64,000 bases of DNA, taken from NCBI GenBank assembly GCA_964036045.1, contig CAXIWF010000866.1:186001-250000 (forward strand), given 5' to 3'. Shown here in pieces: positions 62,301 through 64,000 of the stretch (position 1 is its first letter; the number at the start of each line of letters is the position of its first letter). Source of the DNA: Eutreptiella sp. 'Long Island Sound 2002' (lineage: Eukaryota > Euglenozoa > Euglenophyceae > Eutreptiales > Eutreptiaceae). The position numbers were made by a program, and so were the translations under genes. The notes beneath the pieces were generated by a model. The model searched no databases. It was not told the origin of the DNA and saw only the letters and a list, made by a program, of their open reading frames with translations.

Positions 62301-64000
62301 GGAAAATTCTCGGAAAATTCTCGGAAAATTCTCGGAAAATTCTCGGAAAATTCTCGGAAAATTCTCGGAAAATTGACGGAAAATCCTCGGAAAATTCTCG
62401 GAAAATTCTCGGAAAATTCTCGGAAAATTCTCGGAAAATTCTCGGAAAATTCCCGGGAAAATCTCGGAAAATTCTCGGAAAATTCTCGGAAAATTCTCAG
62501 AAAATTCTCGGAAACTTCTCGGAAAATTCTCGGAAAATTCTCGGAAAATTCTCGGAAAATTCTCAGAAAATTCTCGGAAAATTCCCAGAAAATTCTCGGA
62601 AAATTCTCGGAAACTTCTCGGAAAATTCTCGGAAAATTCTCGGAAAATTGTCGGAAAATTCTCGGGAAAATCTCGGAAAACTCTCGGAAAATTCTCGGAA
62701 AATTCTCAGAAAATTCTCGGAAAATTCTCGGAAAATTCTCAGACAATTCTCGGAAAATTCTCGGAAAATTCTCGGAAAATTCTCGGAAAATTCTCGGAAA
62801 ATTCTCGGAAAATTGACGGAAAATTCTCGGAAAATTCTCGGAAAATTCTCGGAAAATTCTCAGAAAATTCTCGGAAAATTCTCGGAAAATTCTCGGAAAA
62901 TTCTCGGAAAATTCTCGGAAAATTCTCGGAAAATTCTCGGAAAATTCTCGGGAAAATTCTCGGGAAAATTCGCGGAAAATTCTCGGAATATTCTCGGAAA
63001 ATTCTCAGAAAATTCTCGGAAAATTCTCGGAAAATTCTCGGAAAATTCTCGGAAAATTCTCGGAAAATTCTCGGAAAATTCTCGGAAAATTCTCGGAAAA
63101 ATCTCGGAAAATTCTCGGAAAATTCTCGGAAAATTCTCAGAAAATTCTCGGAAAATTCTCGGAAAATTCTCGGAAAATTCTCGGAAAATTCTCAGAAAAT
63201 TCTCAATAAATTCTCGGAAAATTCTCGGAAAATTCTCGGAAAATTCTCGGAAAATTCTCGGAAAATTCTCGCAAAATTCTCGGAAAATTCTCAGAAAATT
63301 CTCGGAAAATTCTCGGAAAATTCTCGGAAAATTGACGGAGAATTCTCGGAAAATTCTCGGAAAATTCTCGGAAAATTCTCGGAAAATTCTCAGAAAATTC
63401 TCAGAAAATTCTCGGAAAATTCTCGGAAAATTCTCGGAAAATTCTCGGAAAATTCTCGGAAAATTCTCGGAAAATTCTCAGAAAATTCTCGGAAAATTCC
63501 CGGAAAATTCTCGGAAAATTCTCGGAAAATTCTCGGAAAATTCTCGGAAAATTCTCGGAAAATTCTCAGAAAATTCTCGGAAAATTCCCAGAAAATTCTC
63601 GGAAATTCTCGGAAAATTCTCGGAAAATTCTCGGAAAATTCTCGGAAAATTCTCGGAAAATTCTCGGAAAATTCTCGGAAAATTCTCGGAAAATTCTCGG
63701 AAAATTCTCGGAAATTTGACGGAAAATTCTCGGAAAATTCTCGGAAAATTCTCGGAAAATTCTCGGAAAATTCTCAGAAAATTCTCGGAAAATTCCCGGA
63801 AAATTCTCGGAAAATTCTCGGAAATTTGACGGAAAATTCTCGGAAAATTCTCGGAAAATTCTCGGAAAATTCTCGGAAAATTCTCGGAAAATTGACGGAA
63901 AATTCTCGGAAAATTCTCGGAAAATTCTCGGAAAATTCTCGGAAAATTCTCGGAAAATTCTCGGAAAATTCTCGGAAAATTCCCGGGAAAATCTCGGAAA

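Larger units (their letters stand above)
54700..63990 (+). repeat. Long-range duplicate, offset 7,614 bp
   Basis: The block of about 54.8-56.2 kb recurs at about 62.4-63.8 kb with the same order of TTCCCGGGAAAATC, ACTTCTCGG, CCCAG, TTGTCGG, CTCGGGAAAA, CAGACAATTC, CAATAAATTC and TTGACGGAGAATTC. Corresponding frames (starts 55034 and 62648) differ at scattered residues. A further related arm (ACTTCTCGG then TTGACGG) precedes both copies at about 54.57 and 61.84 kb. Confidence 0.85.
1..64000 (+). repeat. 11-bp satellite array, unit TTCTCGGAAAA, filling the whole window
   Basis: Seen directly: the 11-bp unit TTCTCGGAAAA repeats head to tail in one orientation from base 1 to base 64000, with no unique sequence at either edge. 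The canonical unit is 4/11 G+C and holds one CpG. Common variants change one or two bases: CTCAGAAAA, TTCCCGG, TTCCCAG, TTCTTGG, TTCTCCG, AGTTCTCGG, TTGTCGG and TTGACGG. One-base length variants (10 or 12 bp) shift the register locally. Known of such arrays: they grow by slippage, unequal exchange and segmental amplification and lie mostly in eukaryotic heterochromatin. No stretch longer than 300 bases holds a credible gene, RNA gene or other non-satellite sequence. Chromosomal position and species cannot be read from the sequence. Confidence 0.99.

Noticed and set aside
1-64000. CRISPR array
   Set aside because: Units are contiguous with no unique spacers, the repeat is only 11 bp, and no cas-like genes are present.
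1-64000. Telomeric repeat
   Set aside because: The unit has no G-rich strand of the usual telomere type and shows nested higher-order duplication and internal islands, which terminal telomere arrays lack.
1-64000. CENP-B box or other named centromere motif
   Set aside because: No 17-bp CENP-B-like motif is visible. A centromeric role remains possible but is not shown by sequence.
1-64000. Inverted segments or large palindromes at array level
   Set aside because: I looked for runs of the reverse-complement unit TTTTCCGAGAA and saw none; only short local palindromes within islands exist.

Overview
The whole 64-kb window is one tandem-repeat (satellite) array. Its unit is 11 bp, TTCTCGGAAAA, repeated head to tail from the first base to the last. 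At 11 bp per unit this is about 5,800 units. I saw no inverted stretch, no unique flanking DNA, and no credible protein-coding gene, tRNA, rRNA, CRISPR array or autonomous transposon. Both window edges lie inside the array, so its true length is unknown. A megascale-type, uniformly oriented short satellite with nested higher-order repeats fits eukaryotic heterochromatin (centromeric, pericentromeric, subtelomeric or sex-chromosome type). Nothing here identifies the species.

The many long open frames are a by-product of the repeat. The unit has no stop codon in any frame and 11 is not a multiple of 3, so every forward frame cycles through the same 11-residue peptide (ENSRKILGKFS) and every reverse frame through another (FPRIFREFSEN). 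Frames start and stop only where a variant unit (TTGACGG, GGATAA, CTCTGAA, CTCAGAA) happens to supply a start or stop.

On top of the 11-bp period there is clear higher-order structure. (1) Twenty-two related islands, mostly 270-297 bp long, replace the plain unit with GAGA-containing units of 11-13 bp, then an A tract of 9-12 bases, then a palindrome (CGAGAATTCTCG) and a run of 9-10-bp units. A 23rd island copy lacks the A tract. (2) Twenty-six copies of an about 83-bp cassette contain a 10-bp slipped unit and a GGATAA unit and nearly always end in TTGACGG. (3) Twenty-one copies of a GGAAAAACTCGGG / AAAATCTCGG variant occur. (4) Region-specific point variants mark segmental tandem duplications of about 0.88, 1.26, 1.63, 1.74, 1.78, 1.92 and 3.2 kb, some nearly identical.

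Regional layout: 1-8.4 kb has islands 1-4 and nine cassettes; 8.4-15.5 kb is a 3.2-kb higher-order repeat with islands 5-7; 15.5-29.5 kb has no cassettes, many CTTGG variants and islands 8-14, including an 880-bp tandem pair; 29.5-37.8 kb has islands 15-17 and the cassettes return; 37.8-51 kb has islands 18-21 plus GAAGG, ACTTCTCGG and GACAGAGATTC variants; 51-64 kb is almost island-free (only the right-truncated island 22) and carries private CAATAAATTC and CAGACAATTC variants. If the array has a function, it is likely structural or protein-binding rather than coding.
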